A stretch of 64,000 bases of DNA from Hemibagrus wyckioides (GCF_019097595.1 NC_080710.1:26585780-26649779); one strand, 5' to 3'; counted from the stretch's first letter, positions 47,530-60,740 are shown. The notes: a model not told the origin generated them from the letters alone. Numbers and translations: made by a program.

Positions 47530-48800
47530 GAAGTCATCACTGTTTCCACAGACACTGCAAGCACATGTACAATTATAGCAGGACTGGAGCTTACTCACTG
47601 ACTTACTCAATGGCCTGATGAGATAAACAGACAGGATATTCTGCAGCACTCCGCTAGCCAGATAATATTTCTCTGACCGCACGGGCGTGAAGTTCAGTTT
47701 TGCTTCGGCACTGAGGAAGTGAACTCTGCGTCAGTCACTCCGAATGCCGAATCTTTTGTTCATTTCCGCTCATGTCTTTAGAGCAGATGGGCCTAGTGAT
47801 GAGGATATAAATCCTGCTCACCGTGGCCTCTATTATTCCCAACAGCTGCTGAGCAAGGCGTTCCTCGCTCAGTGCTGTGCAACAAACAATAGAGGAAGTC
47901 CAGTCTCGACAGAACTATTTGTAGTTCAACACAATGACCGAGGCAGCAGGGTGCAATCCTGTCATCAGGAGAATTACCTTTTTTTTTGTTTGAACAATGT
48001 AAGCATTCACACATACAGCAAAAAAACAAACACTGAGTAAGTATTCCTTTACAGATGTGGACTGATCAGTTTTTTTGGCCTCTAGTTTCCAGATGACCTA
48101 ATAACCAGAGAATGGCTTAGAGTGGATAGACAGACGAATGGAACAAATAAAAAATGAAACATGTCCTTTAGCTCTGTATTACAGTCCAGAAGAGAAAGAC
48201 ATTTTGTGCACATTGGTTCAGTCAACTACCTAACAGCTGGAGAGGATTCAGTCGAAGAGGGTGGGGTTTTTCATGACACAGTGGGAATGCTGCTCTGAAC
48301 TAGATTAGATCCTTATCCAGCAGGGTGAGGTTTTGACATGTTTGCACATTATACAACATTTTTTTCACCCCAGAAAAACAATGAAACTGTGTACTTTGAG
48401 TATATCAGATAACAGTTCACGATGACCTGAATTGTTTCCAGACCTACAATAATCACAGAAGCAAAAATGGCATTTATAATAATACATTACAGAGGGACAT
48501 GTTAGTTTATTACATTTCTTTACTTCCTTTTTAAAAATGAAAGCCTAGAAATTAGTTTTTCCCTTAAATGAAACAGAGCTCCTTTCCCTTAAGAATAGTG
48601 CATTTATAATAATATATAGTGCATTATATAGTTAAAGCTATTAAGAGCAAAATCAAGAGCATTTTTTTTCTTAAAAATGGGAGAAGAATCATGTTGAGCC
48701 ACAGTTTGGGGAAATGTTCTGACTTCTCAGTGATGTCAGTCTGCTCGTAAGCTACGTCGGTAGACCAGTATTGATGGAGCTAGTTGGGAAGAAGCAGGAG
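47530..48800. other. Intergenic, nothing recognised
   Basis: Mixed AT-rich sequence with two short overlapping open frames at 47744-48040 that resemble nothing known. Confidence 0.5.
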
Positions 48801-48809
48801 ATAGATATA

Positions 48810-49367
48810 CACCGATCAGGCATAACATTATGAGCAGTGACAGGTGAAGTGAATAACACTGATGATCTCCTCATCATGGCATCTGTTAGTGGGTGGGATA
48901 TATTAGGCAGCAAGTGAACATTTTGTCCTCAAAGTTGATGTGTTAGAAGCAGGAAAAATGGGCAAGTGTAAGGATCTGAGCGAGCTGATGAAGGGCCAAA
49001 TTGTGATGGCTAGACCACTGGATCAGAGCATCTCCAAAACTACAGCTCTTGTGGGGTGTTCCCGGTCTGCAGTGGTCAGTATCTATCAAAAGTATCTTGT
49101 AAGTCCTTTAAGCCCTGTAAATCCTTTATGTCCTGTAAGCATTCTTTAAGTCTCCGTGGAGATCCCACCTCGCAACTTAGAGGACTTAATGAATCTGCTC
49201 CTAACATCTTGGTGCCAAATACCACCGCACACCTTCAGGTATCTAGTGGAGTCCATGCCTCGAAGGGTCAGGGCTGTTTTGGCAGCAAAAGGGGGATTAA
49301 CACAATATTAAGAAGGTGGACATAATGTGGGACATAATATGTCATCAAATGTTATGCCTGATCAGTG
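48810..49367 (+). mobile_element. Tc1-like deletion derivative, copy E
   Basis: Starts CACCGATCAGGCATAACATT, ends CTGATCAGTG, flanked by TA (48808-48809, 49368-49369). It keeps the N-terminus ([19 protein letters not shown], then [12 protein letters not shown]). A unique patch of TAAGTCCTTTAAGCCCTGTA-like short repeats follows, and then it joins near GTGGAGATCCCACCTCGCAA to the 3' end. Its deletion differs from that in copies A, B and D. Confidence 0.85.
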
Positions 49368-49971
49368 TATTGAAATATGAGATTGTGGAAGTATTAAGCT
49401 ACAAAAATGAAGTCAAAATATCTTGCATATAGTTACAAATTGCTAACCGTGAGACTATTATCAATCGAAACACAAGATTATTCTTGCTTCTTTCAAGAAA
49501 TAAATGATTAAAATGAGGTGCCACCAGAACAAGACCATTTATAGCTGGAAATTAGTAGAAATAGACAGAGGGTTTATAATCGTATATTTGTTTTATTGTA
49601 ATCTCATAGTAGGAAATACTTGAAAAATTTGACTATATTCAAAATAATTTAACTTGCAAATATGTAAGCAGGGTTTTAGCAATTTCCAATTAAATAAATG
49701 TGTAAGGAAATGCTGCTTTGCTGGTAAAAGATATTTTGGTTATATTTGAGTTTTGGCAGTGACAGCATCGCTATCACCTGAGAAGACAGAAAGCATCCAG
49801 CATATTCTCTTCTGTCTGAGTTGGTTTCCTCTGGGAATTTCATACTGTTCATGACATAAACTCACAGTGATGGGGTCTATGTAAAAAATATTGTACAACT
49901 GGTCACGGGAACGTCCCTGGATACAAAACATTTCTCTACTGCCGGTATAAAGACAACATTTTCTAAATGTC

Positions 49972-50125
49972 CATACATTTTACAGTTATCCAGAGCAACT
50001 CATTTTATACAACTGAGCAGTTGAGGGTTAAGGGCCTTGCTCAGGGGCCCAGCAGGGGCAGCTTAGTGGACCTGGGATTCAAACTCACAACCTTCCCATC
50101 AGTATTCCAACGCTGAAATCTTGCC
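49972..50125 (-). mobile_element. tRNA-derived SINE, inverted
   Basis: The minus strand has a B-box-like GTGAGTTTGAATCCCAGG, the body GGGCCCCTGAGCAAGGCC and CAACTGCTCAGTTGTATAAA, and a tail GTAAAATGTATGG. Same family as 8941-9126. Confidence 0.7.
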
Positions 50126-50129
50126 AAGC

Positions 50130-52080
50130 TTAGCTTAGCTTTCTTTTAAAATCTACACATTATATTCTGCACATGCACTGCTAAATCGGTTTATCTGCTT
50201 AAATGTGAAAACTCTAGCTATTCTATCCTCTATATTACAAATCACTGAGTGCAGCAAGGGATTCCTTCCTAGTCATTTAAATCCACAGTCCATTCTTTAT
50301 GGGCAGCTGTAAAATTTATGACCTGCACCAGATGTGTAAAAACCTACACATTTACATAATAGGAGATTTACCTGTATGGTACGAGCAAAGAGCGGTGTGA
50401 AGGGACGTTGGCGGGGGTTTGTGATTTTCTCAGAGGGTGCTGGACACTCAGAGCGTAATTCTCCTTCTTGTATGTTTTATCGCACCTCCGGAACTGTTTA
50501 TACCACAGCACAGCTCTCGTGTGGACCTGCTTCGGTGTGTTACAGTCACAGTGAAATATACCAGATCCTGAAACACACTGGGGTTCGGATAGGAAATGAC
50601 CAGTCCAGGCTTTTTACACAGTGTAAACTTTTCTTCACACTTCTGTAGCATAAACTACAGCAGTATTCAGAAAGAGGACGAGAACGAAGAGGACGGAGTC
50701 GCTGCTTCTGTAAGCCACGTGCTCTTTTTATTTGTCATGTTGCTTAGTGAGCATCTTACTCACAGTCTACGTTAAGGAATGAAGCACTGAGTTGAAAAGT
50801 TTAAAAATGTTTACAAATTCTTGAATTAACCCACTTGTACTTAGTGCAGTCCTTAGTGCAGATGCCTGGAGGTATACACTATATTTCAGTGGGTAAGTGT
50901 TATTAATACAGAATCACACAAAAGACTACACAATGGAGGATATAAACTCGACTCAAAGCAACTTGTGCTCAGGAAAAAAAAAAAATCATTTAATATCCAT
51001 AACACTAACCCATTGCCATGGAGCTATGCTATATACATTAACCTAATTAATGGGTGTGTATAATTAAAAATAAACATACTGTAGATACACTTCCAGAGTG
51101 AGGTCAAACTTTCCCATAAATTCACTTGATCATGATAAGCAGATGCAGAGGCAGAGTTTGCAGGATTTTCCCTCCACTTTTATTCCCAGAGCTGAAAAAA
51201 CTCTTCCCAGCTCCCCTTCATGGCCTCAGACTACTGTTACAAACATATTACCTAAAAAGGCCCTGGTCCATTACAGTGAATTTAGTGCTGTTGGACCTGA
51301 AGTGCTTCTGATTTAGTGCCCTCTGTTGGACAGATGGTCTATAACTGTTAATAATGCTTAAGAGCAGCTACAGAAATATTAGGTTTATATTATTAAAGCT
51401 CTCTTTCTAATGTGTCTCATCGTGGTAACCACTAATTCACTGAGACTTGTATGAACATGCTGCTCAACCTATTTCTTATTTTCTTTCTTTCTTTCTTTCC
51501 TTTTTTTTTCTTTCTTTTTTTTTTTTTTACATTGAAACAAATTACAAACAATGAACTGGACATTCCTTGACAACAGCAATGAGTCGAATAAATAACCAGA
51601 AATAAGATGAGCAGACAGAAAACACATGGGAAAAAACACACAATAAATAAATAAATAAATAAAAAATACAAATTAAAGTTAAAATAAAGAAATAGTAATA
51701 ATATAAATATAAATTAATAAATAAATAAATAAATAAATAAGAATAATTTAAATAAATAAATAAATAAATAAATACATGAATAAAAATAATTACAATTAAA
51801 ATAAAGAAATAGTAATAAAAATAAAAAATATCAAAATATAAATAATTAAATAAATAAAAATTAATTAATTAATTGATTGGTTAAAAAAACAGGGAATAAG
51901 TACAAGTTTCTTATTAGTCAGTTAAGTTTCAATGCATCAAGATACATAATAATAGGTGTCCTCCTTTGTATGAAAATGTCCAGGTTTGGGCAGTCATATA
52001 TTCCATTTCATAAATAGATTTAAGTTTTTTAATCCACTGGGCCATTTTTGGTGGGTGTGGCTTCATCCAGATAATTGTTA
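50130..52080. other. Intergenic, AT-rich in the right part
   Basis: A polypyrimidine block lies at 51480-51530. Dense AAAT/AATA simple repeats fill 51640-51870. Open frames at 50376-50648 and 51098-51316 show no family. Confidence 0.6.
51640..51870. repeat. AAAT/AATA low-complexity block
   Basis: Several AATA microsatellites separated by AT-rich DNA. Confidence 0.9.
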
Positions 52081-52087
52081 ATCTTAA

Positions 52088-52326
52088 TAGGGGTGGTGGT
52101 AGCTCAAGTGGTTTAGGCTCTGGGTCCTTGACCAGAAGCTCGGGGTTGAAGCCCCAGCACTGCCAAGCTACCACCGTTAAGCCCTTGAGCAAGGCCCCCA
52201 ACCCACCCTGCTCCAGGGGCACTGCATCGTGGCTGACCCTGCCCTCTGACCCCAAACCCCAAGGATGGGATATGCGGAGAAAAGAATTTCACTGTGCAGT
52301 AATGTATATGTGACAAATAAAGACAA
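52088..52326 (+). mobile_element. tRNA-derived SINE, nearly full length
   Basis: The head GGGGTGGTGGTAGCTCAAGT then GGTTTAGGCTCTGGG is A-box-like, and GGGGTTGAAGCCCCAG is B-box-like. The body has CCCTTGAGCAAGGCCCCCAA, CTGACCCTGCCCTCTGACCC and AGAATTTCACTGTGCAGTAA, and it ends ATGTGACAAATAAAGACA. The best copy in the window of the family also at 19600-19793. Confidence 0.8.
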
Positions 52327-52329
52327 CAA

Positions 52330-53290
52330 CCTAACTTACTAATAAGAGTACATGTAGAATATATCTCTGGTTTTTACAACACAGATCCTGGGGTATCCTT
52401 TCAAGCAAAAGATTAAACAGGGGGTTGAAAAGGCAGGTCTATATGCAGAATCTCCATAATCTCATCCTTAACCCCAAGCCAAAATGTGTATATTTTCAGA
52501 CAATCCCAGAACATATGTGTTTATTCTCCAACCAACCCACACCCCCGCCAACATTTCTCAGCTTCTGGACTGTCAACAAATTTTGATATCGGCAATGTTG
52601 TTCTGAAAATCCTATTTTTCCAGTAAAACTTTTTCTATGAGTTATGACTATTGATGCCCTTATGACATCCTGTGCATATGTTTTTGCATAACCTATTTAT
52701 ATAATAATAAACTGATTCACTGAAGATGTTGTTGTGTAACAACAAAAAGTATAATCACTGAAACAGTAAAACATTCTGTATAATGAATTGTTTATTTAGC
52801 ATTTTTGGAAGGAGTCTCCAGTGCCAGAGCATTGTGATAGCTAGAGATAAATCTGTTCCTTCATGTTTTGATAAGCTGTTTTGTTTGTTTATTTATTTAC
52901 TTATTTTTTATGTAATAACTTTAAGAGCCAGAAAAAAGTGAGGCCAGTGTGGGAACATCTGTTTATAGCAGCTGTAAGAAGTGATAAGGAACTTGTTTCT
53001 TGAATGTTCCACAACATTAAATTGAACTAGAACAGGATCAACAGCACAAATCTTTTTTTAATAAATAAATAAAATAATAATCACTGGCAGATTGCTGTGT
53101 GTATAAGAGGAATGAAACACTTGCAGGCATGCTGTTTAAGGAAAAACGCAAACTGTGGGGGTAATAAAATTAACTCATACCTGCTTCATACTGACGAATC
53201 ACCGACAGTTGTTGATTAATTTCTTAAAATAACAGCCTGTCATGTTTTATGCCGTACATAGGTATCATTAAGGCGAAATATCTATACCGA
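52330..53290. other. Intergenic, nothing firm
   Basis: AT-rich sequence. CTCATCCTTAACCCCAAGCC and ATATGTGTTTATTCTCCAAC near 52460-52540 may be old LINE sequence, but I cannot read a domain. Confidence 0.4.
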
Positions 53291-53298
53291 AAAACATA

Positions 53299-53874
53299 CA
53301 CTATATTGCCAAAAGTTTTGGGACACCCCTCCAAATCATTGAATTCAGGTGATGTTTTTCAGGGGCTGGGGTCGGCCCCTTAGATCCAGTTAAAGGAACT
53401 AAGCATACCAAGACATTTTGGACAAGTTTGGGGATGACCCCTTCCTGTTCCAACATGACTGTACACCAGTGCACAAAGCAAGGTCCATAAAGACATGGAT
53501 GAGCGAGTTTGGTATGAGGACTCGGGTTGAGGTCAGGACAACTTTGGGATGAATTAGGGCGGAGACTGCGAGCCAGGCCAAAACTGGGACGTGCACATGC
53601 ACATGAATGTAATATGGAATAGTCCCACCCTTTGCAGCTATAACAGCTTCAACTCTTCTGGGAAGGCTTTCCACAAGGTTTAGCAGTGTGTTTATGGGAA
53701 TTTTTGACCATTCCACTAGAAGCGCATTTGTGAGGTCAGGCACTGATGTTGGACGAGAAGGCCTGGCTCACAGTGTCCGCTCTAATTCATCCCAAAGGTG
53801 TTCTTTCACTCGAAGTCCAAACCCCCAAAAACAATGATTTGGAGGAGTGTCCTATAACCTTTGGCAATAAAGTT
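53299..53874 (-). mobile_element. Tc1-derived element (CACTATATTGCC family), rearranged
   Basis: Starts CACTATATTGCCAAAAGTTT and ends CAATGATTTGGAGGAGTGTC then CCTTTGGCAATAAAG. The left third has the plus-oriented remnant GTTCCAACATGACTGTACAC; the right two thirds are inverted (GGGAAGGCTTTCCACAAGGT). The element is therefore a head-to-head mixture of two copies. The right terminus is decayed. Confidence 0.65.
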
Positions 53875-54009
53875 TACACTGCATTATATACTACATTAAT
53901 CATACAAAATGAATTAAGACATTCACATTCTTCTTTTAATATGAAAGGAAACAGTTAAAAAATTTGTATCTAGATTGATGTTTATTCCAATGGTAAGTAA
54001 ATGTTAAAT

Positions 54010-54175
54010 AAACCAGTGGTGGCTCAGTGCTCCAGGTTATGTTCAAGTGAACAGAAGGTTGTGTGTTCAAATCCCAGGACTACTAGAAAAGCACAATCGA
54101 TCAGTTCTAAGATTGGATTATATCCTGCCACATTTAAAAAGGCATTTTGGATAAAAAAAAATGCCTGACAAATGC
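54010..54175 (+). mobile_element. Decayed tRNA-derived SINE
   Basis: GGTGGCTCAGTGCTCCAGGT and GTGTGTTCAAATCCCAGGAC mark the tRNA-like head. The tail region is AAAAGGCATTTTGGATAAAA then TGACAAATGCATT. Confidence 0.55.
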
Positions 54176-54179
54176 ATTA

Positions 54180-55100
54180 AATCACTCATTCATTCATCTT
54201 CAGTAAGCACTTTATACAAGTCAGGGCTTCTCCCAGGAATAAAGCTGAAACAAAAACAACAACCCCACCCTGGACTGGATGCTCAGGACGGCAAATTGAC
54301 CAATAAAAACGATCATTTGAAATATGTATATTCTGTAGAACAACCCCAAATGAAAGGTCTCAACCAAAATCCAGGGGTTTGAAGTTTACTTCTTAATTTT
54401 TGGACTGTGTGTAAATGATATAACAAATGAAGGAGGCTGCTTGTTGGGATCTGTTCTGCCTCCTACCTCAATCTGATGCTTGTCCTGAGTTACACCAAAC
54501 ACTGTGATGGATGCTCTCTTGTCTTTCATAAATTTTTCCCTATAATTAACAGCATTATAAAATGACAGACTTTATATAAGCTATAAACTTTATAGCTTCA
54601 TTCAGACTTGCACTAAATGTAGGAATATGTTTAAAATAATAAAAAAAAACATTTATTAAACTGTATCAAGAACTTATGACCAGCAGATGGCAGTGTGTCC
54701 AAACTTTAAATCCTTGTTTTGTGTCGTGTTTTAATGTCTGTTTTGGTGATTTCATGGTGAGTGTTAGAGCAAAATTATATTTATTCATCTTCAGTAAGAG
54801 CTTAATCTTAGTTATGGTGAAGGAAGAATTGAAATGCAGCCTGAAAATATCCTTTGCACACACACACACACACTAAATCTAATATAAAAAAGAAATCTGA
54901 ACAACATTGTAGCTGAGATTAATTATTTCTCTAAACATAATTTATTTGTAATAATATCCAACTGTGTATATTATTATTATTATTATTATTATTATTAGTA
55001 GTAGTAGTAGTAGTAGTAGTAGAAGTATTTCTATACTCATGATTTATTATCACAATCTATCTATTGTATTTATATCAATTGTTATAATTGTTGGAAAATT
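54180..55100. other. Intergenic with ATT/AGT microsatellite
   Basis: A compound ATT then AGT microsatellite lies at 54968-55022. No gene is seen. Confidence 0.6.
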
Positions 55101-55109
55101 GATGGTGAA

Positions 55110-55490
55110 TCAGGAGCTTAGTTTGTAGCTGAGACTCTCTATATCCATCCTCACCCACTGACATGAGCTGCGGGTAGTGACAGAAAGAATAAGGTCATGA
55201 GGTTACATGTTGTGGAAATGCAGGGTTTCTGGACCTACTCTCTGTTACAGGGTGAGGAGCTGGACAACCAGGGAGAGCTTTAGAGTAGTTGCTGATCCTT
55301 CAAGTCAAAAGGACCGAGTCGAGGTGGATTTGGGTTGTTATTAGCGGTGTTTCAAGGATGTCCTACCAGAGGAAATGTTCAGGATTATATCTCACAGAGG
55401 GCTTGGGAATGTGTAGGGATACTTCAGGAGGAGCTGGAATCTTTGCGATGTCTTCCTCTTGGTTTTCATCACAACCTCTACCAGAAAAAG
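55110..55490 (+). mobile_element. Non-LTR retrotransposon fragment (reverse transcriptase C-terminal tail)
   Basis: The nucleotides read like the end of a common fish LINE ORF2: GAGCTGCGGGTAGTGACAGA, ATGCAGGGTTTCTGGACCTA, TACAGGGTGAGGAGCTGGAC, GGATGTCCTACCAGAGGAAA, and CTTCAGGAGGAGCTGGAATC. The reading frame is broken. No 5' part of the element is nearby. Confidence 0.6.
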
Positions 55491-55679
55491 TAGAAGGAAA
55501 ATAAACCTTTAAAGAACTATTAACCTCACTTCACTGGAGATGAGAATTTTGGTTAATTTTTGTTCCCTTCCTCATGCAATCCGAGCCAAGTTGTTGGGGT
55601 TTTTTTTTTTTGCTTAATGATCTTCAGGGTTAATGATTTTCTGGAAATGTGCTATGTGCACAAACTGAATTTGGAGATA

Positions 55680-56210
55680 CACCGATCAGGCATAACATTA
55701 TGAGCACACAGTGAATAACACTGATTATCTCCTCATCATGGCACCTGTTAGTGGGTGGGATATATTAGGCAGCAAGTGAACATTTTGTCCTCAAAGTTGA
55801 TGTGTTAGAAGCAGGAAAAATGGACAAGCGTAAGGATTTGAGAGAGTTTGACAAGGACCAAATTGTGATGGCTAGACCACTGGATCAGAGGATCTGCAGC
55901 TCTTGTGGGGTGTTCCCGGTCTGCAGTGGTCAGTATCTATCAAAAGTGGTCCAAGGAAGGAACAGTGGTGAACCGGCGACAGGGTCATGGGCGGCCAAGG
56001 CTCACTGATGCACGTGGGGAGCGAAGGCTGGCCCGTGTGATCCGATCCAACAGACGAGCTACTGTTGCTCAAATTGCTGAAGAAGGTAATGCTGGTTCTG
56101 ATAGAAAGGTGTCAGGATACACAGTGCATGACGGGTCAGGGCTGTTTTGGCAGCAAAAGGGGGACCAACACAATATTAGGCAGGTGGTCATAATGTTATG
56201 CCTGGTTGTG
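55680..56210 (+). mobile_element. Tc1-like deletion derivative, copy D
   Basis: Starts CACCGATCAGGCATAACATT after TA and ends TATGCCTGGTTGTG. It keeps the N-terminal transposase ([16 protein letters not shown], then [13 protein letters not shown], then [15 protein letters not shown] and RATVAQIAEE) and the same ACAGTGCATGACGGGTCAGG junction as A and B. A small deletion removes part of the ISKTAAL helix. Confidence 0.85.
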
Positions 56211-57200
56211 TTTAGACACATGAAGTGATGTAAACACTGATCTACACCTCTGAGGGGAGCCAAAGTCTAGATAATTCATCTTTGTAGTGTGAGACTGTGT
56301 TTCTGGTGTGAGAAAAGTAAATGGAAATGTGAGAAAATGCCAGTGGATTCTCTGCTGGCACAAATGTAATCGCAAAAGGGAAATTTCAACATGAGTAAAT
56401 ATGTTAGTTGATTTATGTTGCATTTTATGAAGGACAAGTTAAAGGTTGTAGCACATACTCAGAGTTTGAGACTCTCTCTCTCTCTCTCTCTCTGTATGTG
56501 TTCAGTGTTTGAAAAAGGTATACGGCAGATGAGATCTCAAAAGGATCTCTGATTTGCCGGAAGGATTAATGAGTTTGGAGAATAGTGTGCCACAGAGCAC
56601 ACAGGATACTGTGCTAATTAGCATAACGTGAAGCATTTTATTAAGAAAAACACGGATGGATATTAGCTGGTGTTGGGCTGAGTTGCCTTCTTTATTATAA
56701 ATGAGCCATTAAGAATTCTGAGCACTTGCTGTCTCTTCAACACAACAGATAACAACAGTCACAGTGAGGCACTCGGGGGCTAAGCTCATCAGAAGAACAA
56801 AACACAACTGCCTTCACTCATCCAGTCAGTGCAAATCAAATCTCAAGTTTTGCTTCAGTGCTGCGGAGAACTGCTTTCTGAATCAAATATTCAGCGAGTC
56901 GGATAAACAATGACAACATTTTTTACTGCAGATGCAGTAGGGGAAGCTGTAAAATCTACTGCGCTTGAGAGCCGTAACCTGGTTAGAAGCCGTGGAGTGT
57001 TTGAGAGTGTGTGCACTGGGCAGTTGGTAAAACAGTGCTGCATTCACTGCTCTATTGTGTTGTATGCATGGCATAGGAAGGAGTTTGGCAGAACGCACTG
57101 AACACCACAGCTGAGAGTCAGTGTGCCTGCTGAGAAGGCCTGGCTGCCGTGGAAACAGGAAGAAAGCAACCCAAAGGAGGCAAGTCCTCAAGAAAGGGGC
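56211..57200. other. Intergenic upstream of dipk1c
   Basis: A TC run at about 56471-56492, otherwise unique-looking. Nothing coding is supported. Confidence 0.5.
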
Positions 57201-57212
57201 GGGCATCTGAGA

Positions 57213-57216
<4 letters not shown>

Positions 57217-57246
<30 letters not shown>

Positions 57247-57731
57247 GAGAGAGAGAGAAAGGTGGAGTATAGTAAGAGGGTAAGATTGAAAGAGGCTGAG
57301 AGAGTTACAGAAAGAGAGAGAACTGAAAGCCAGTGGAGGGAGTGTGAGGCAGAGAAATGGGGAGAATGGTGTGAAAGAGAAAGAGAAAGAGAGAGAGAGG
57401 TTGTGGGTATGAAGAAGAAATGTAAAATAGTGAGAAAGGAACAATTCCACTTTGAAAAAAGGCAGCTTTTCATGGCACTGCCAGTCTCACCCAGTCCCAC
57501 AGCAATGGAAAAGAAACTGAGGAGTTACTACATGTGAAAAGATCTCCAGGGCAGCATGGAGAACCCCCGAGCGGAGAGGAGGAGCAGAGGAGAACACACA
57601 CACTCAGACCTCCTGCAGGAGGAGCACCAGCAGGACTCCAAGCCTTCAACAAACTGCCGAGACCACCACAGATGCCTGCAGGAGGAGCGCTGAAACACAC
57701 AGGAAGCTGAAGTGGGTAAAGCGCGTGGCTG
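57217..57731 (+). promoter_or_regulatory. dipk1c: dipk1c upstream / 5' UTR region
   Basis: A GA microsatellite (57217-57261) and further purine-rich AGAGA sequence (57290-57400) precede a more GC-rich stretch (57540-57731) before the start codon. Which part is transcribed is unknown. Confidence 0.35.
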
Positions 57732-57944
57732 ATGTTCCGGGCCGTGTGCCGGGCCGCGGGTTTGGGCCGTGGAGGTTGTGGGCTGCGGTGGCTCAGGGCG
57801 AGAGTGCGGCGCAGGAGTGCCGTACTCTTCCTCCTCCTCTGGCTGGGCTCATGGCTCTTACTCAGCGGCCTGCTCTTCGTGCACACGACCATGTTTTCTG
57901 ACTTCTGCACGGATGATAAGAGCAGGAGGATTCTCCAAAGACTG
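57732..57944 (+). CDS. dipk1c: dipk1c (FAM69C) first coding exon, partial gene
   Basis: Encodes 71 residues: an arginine-rich cytosolic start, one hydrophobic membrane segment at about 30-50 (VLFLLLWLGSWLLLSGLLFV), then DFCTDDKSRRILQRL, followed by a phase-0 donor CTG|GTAGGT. The last segment matches the ERCTDEKSRRILAAL region of human DIPK1C, at the same distance after its signal anchor. DIPK1/FAM69 proteins are type II ER-membrane proteins with a Cys-rich lumenal region and a divergent kinase fold. The remaining exons are not in the window. The family member is recalled from this short motif, so a DIPK1 paralogue is possible. Confidence 0.72.
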
Positions 57945-60459
57945 GTAGGTCACAGTGGCAGCTTGGTAGCACCTGTCGAGTTTTACTGTACAGCTGTGCG
58001 TTCGTTAATAGTGAGGTCACTGTAGAGGTTTCAAGTTACGACATTAAGTGCAGGAAGTGTAAAAAAAGTTTTACACTTGACAGATGAGCGTCATGCATAA
58101 ACAAAGCTGCAGCGTTCCGAGCCGTTTAACGTCGTGCGTGACTCGGGCTCACCTATTTAGGCACGGCTATCAGAAATGTATTTGTTTAACACAAAGTTGA
58201 TCTATTACAGCCGAGCAGACAATTTACGATCCAACACGATTCAGTCACTTTATATAACTGTTTCAGCAGGTTGTCGCACGTATTCCGTGGGCATAAAGCA
58301 TCAGCAAAACAAAGCGGACGGAATAACAGCGGTGTGAATCTGCAGGCGATTCATTCATTTATTTCAATTTGAGTTTCACCGTGGGGAAAATTGATGAATG
58401 TTCAAATGGATAATAAACATGGCATTGCAAAGGCTTAATCTGTCAAGCCTGTGATTCATTGGTTATATTAGCTCTAGGCTTCAGTAAGGGATTTGGTAGT
58501 GTTACTTAACATCAACACGGCTCTTAATGCTTTCTCTGAACTGCGGGATTAATCCGTGTCAAATGAGTGATGGATGCAACAATTTTTCACTGTCCGCCTC
58601 CAAATTCTCTCTGAAAGACGGTGACATGAGGCGTAACGAATTTACAGGATGAAGTTTGCACTGAGAAATTAGATTTAAGAGGTGCAGTAAAGACAACAAA
58701 CCATAGCAGAGACGTAAACAAGCTCATCAACATGTTTGTACGCAGTAGATATCTAAGTGGAAACTCAAGATTAAAAGGATATATTACACAATTATAATGA
58801 TATTATAATTTCCTCAACTGACAGGTAGCTGGCTATTAGGCATAAATATATCACCCTAGAGTTATTCCCAACAAGAAGCTCAATAAAAGTTTCAGATTTT
58901 TAATTGCAGTGTTATTCACCTGTTATGTGGACAAAATAAGAGTCTTGGGTTTAATAAGACATAAATCACACATTGCGGTAAGAGGCTTCAAGACAAATTC
59001 TTTCCTAAGTGTGTTTTGAAAATGGTATCATTTAGACAGCGCTGTTCCACATCCAATTCACCCCAGGGCAAAATGTCTCCACGGCTCAGTAGGAGCCAGC
59101 AAAGGAATTCTGCACCATGCCAAACTCTTCTAATTAAAGACAGGGTGTAGGAACAGAGCGGCAACTATCTATCATTCTGGAGCGACTTGAAAAGGATCAC
59201 TAAGGGCTAATTTATGATTTGGAACGCCGTATTTGGTGTACCCAATTGTGCTGGAGTGTAAGAAGTGTAGCAAATGTGAGATGTACAAAAATGAAGTGAC
59301 CATATGTGTTTGTGTGTGAGAGAGATTATGACAAAGCCACATTTTTCCACAGATACCCAGCTGTATGTTAAATGCTACACAGAACCACAGGCTCTAAAGA
59401 ACCCGAAATACGGATTTATACACAGCACAGTCTTTACAGTCCAGTCCAGCTCCTGCACCTGCTCAAAGGAAACAGGTTTTAAAGAAGCAGAGAAACTTAT
59501 CCAACCTGAAACGTTATAAAGACCACATCTGTGACAGAAAGGGGAAAAAAAGAGATGTGGTATGTGACACACAATAAAGGCATTGTCAAAATATTTCCAT
59601 GGTTCGCGGAGGTGAAATCAAGCAGATCTTGCGACGTGAAGACGTCCTGAGAGAGGCCGGGTCGAGACACAAGTCGAGCTCAGCTTGTTTCAGCACGTAA
59701 CACGCCTGTTGGGAACTTCGCCTCATGAGTCATAAACACAAGTGAGATGTTGGGGCAACTCGCTCGACTTATCGGATCATAAAACTGAAAGACGAATCAA
59801 TTATAATCTGAAATAAACAGGGCTTTATTTTGATTCTGAAAGTGAGACAGGCTTGCTTAAAGCCTTAAAGTGTTTTAATCAAAACTGTAAACATTTATCT
59901 TTAATTATGCATTAATCATGTGAATCCTTTTATAATCTCAGGTAAACAGAATCAGACTACACCGTGTTCAGTGTTGGATTTTGTTCCTAAGTGTGACAAT
60001 TTATTACACTGAACACCTTTACATAATATTCCAGAGTGAGTCAAACGAAAACCTTTTATTTCTTTCCAATTTATTTATGATTTTACATTTTTTAAAATGA
60101 TTTTATTTATCAAATAAGCGTCACAAAAGTGCATCACTGATCTATATGATCTCTTCAGTACAAGTGTTCCTGCGCTCCATTTAATAGCTGGATTCCTCTA
60201 GAAGAAAAAAAAAAAATCAATTCTAATTTTTTAGCGTTTTCATTTGACTCACCCTCGTACTTTCTCGGGCTTGACAATACCTTCAAGCTGAAACACATTC
60301 TCTGAGCTACGTTTAAAACATTTCTCTTTATAATCTGCTTTAAGTGACAGAATCAAGGACAGCTCATTTCAAATAAATTTGTATGAATTAAATAAATTTG
60401 CAATTTTATACAAATTATTTAATAATTTAATTATAATAAAACAGTTGCATATATATTTT

Positions 60460-60740
60460 TAAAAATATTTTATTATATTATATTACATTATGTTATATTA
60501 TATTATGTTATGTTATATTATATTTTATTATATTATGTTATATTTTATTTTATTATATTACATTACATTGTTATATTATATTTTATTATATTATGTTATA
60601 TTACATTGTTATATTATATTATATTATATTATATTATATTATATTATATTATATTATATTATATTATATTATATTATATTATGGTATATTATATTATATT
60701 ATATTATATTATATTATATTATATTATATTATATTATATT
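60460..60740. repeat. ATATT pentanucleotide array
   Basis: About 55 ATATT units. The left half has ATGTT and ACATT variants and the right half is nearly pure, with a single TATGG interruption at about 60682. Confidence 0.95.

Noticed and set aside
47744..48040. 98-codon plus-strand frame after tubb6
   Set aside because: No homologue recognised; overlaps an antisense frame of similar length; composition is intergenic.
57470..57910. 146-codon antisense open frame over dipk1c exon 1
   Set aside because: GC-rich shadow; the sense strand encodes the recognisable DIPK1C segment with a splice donor.
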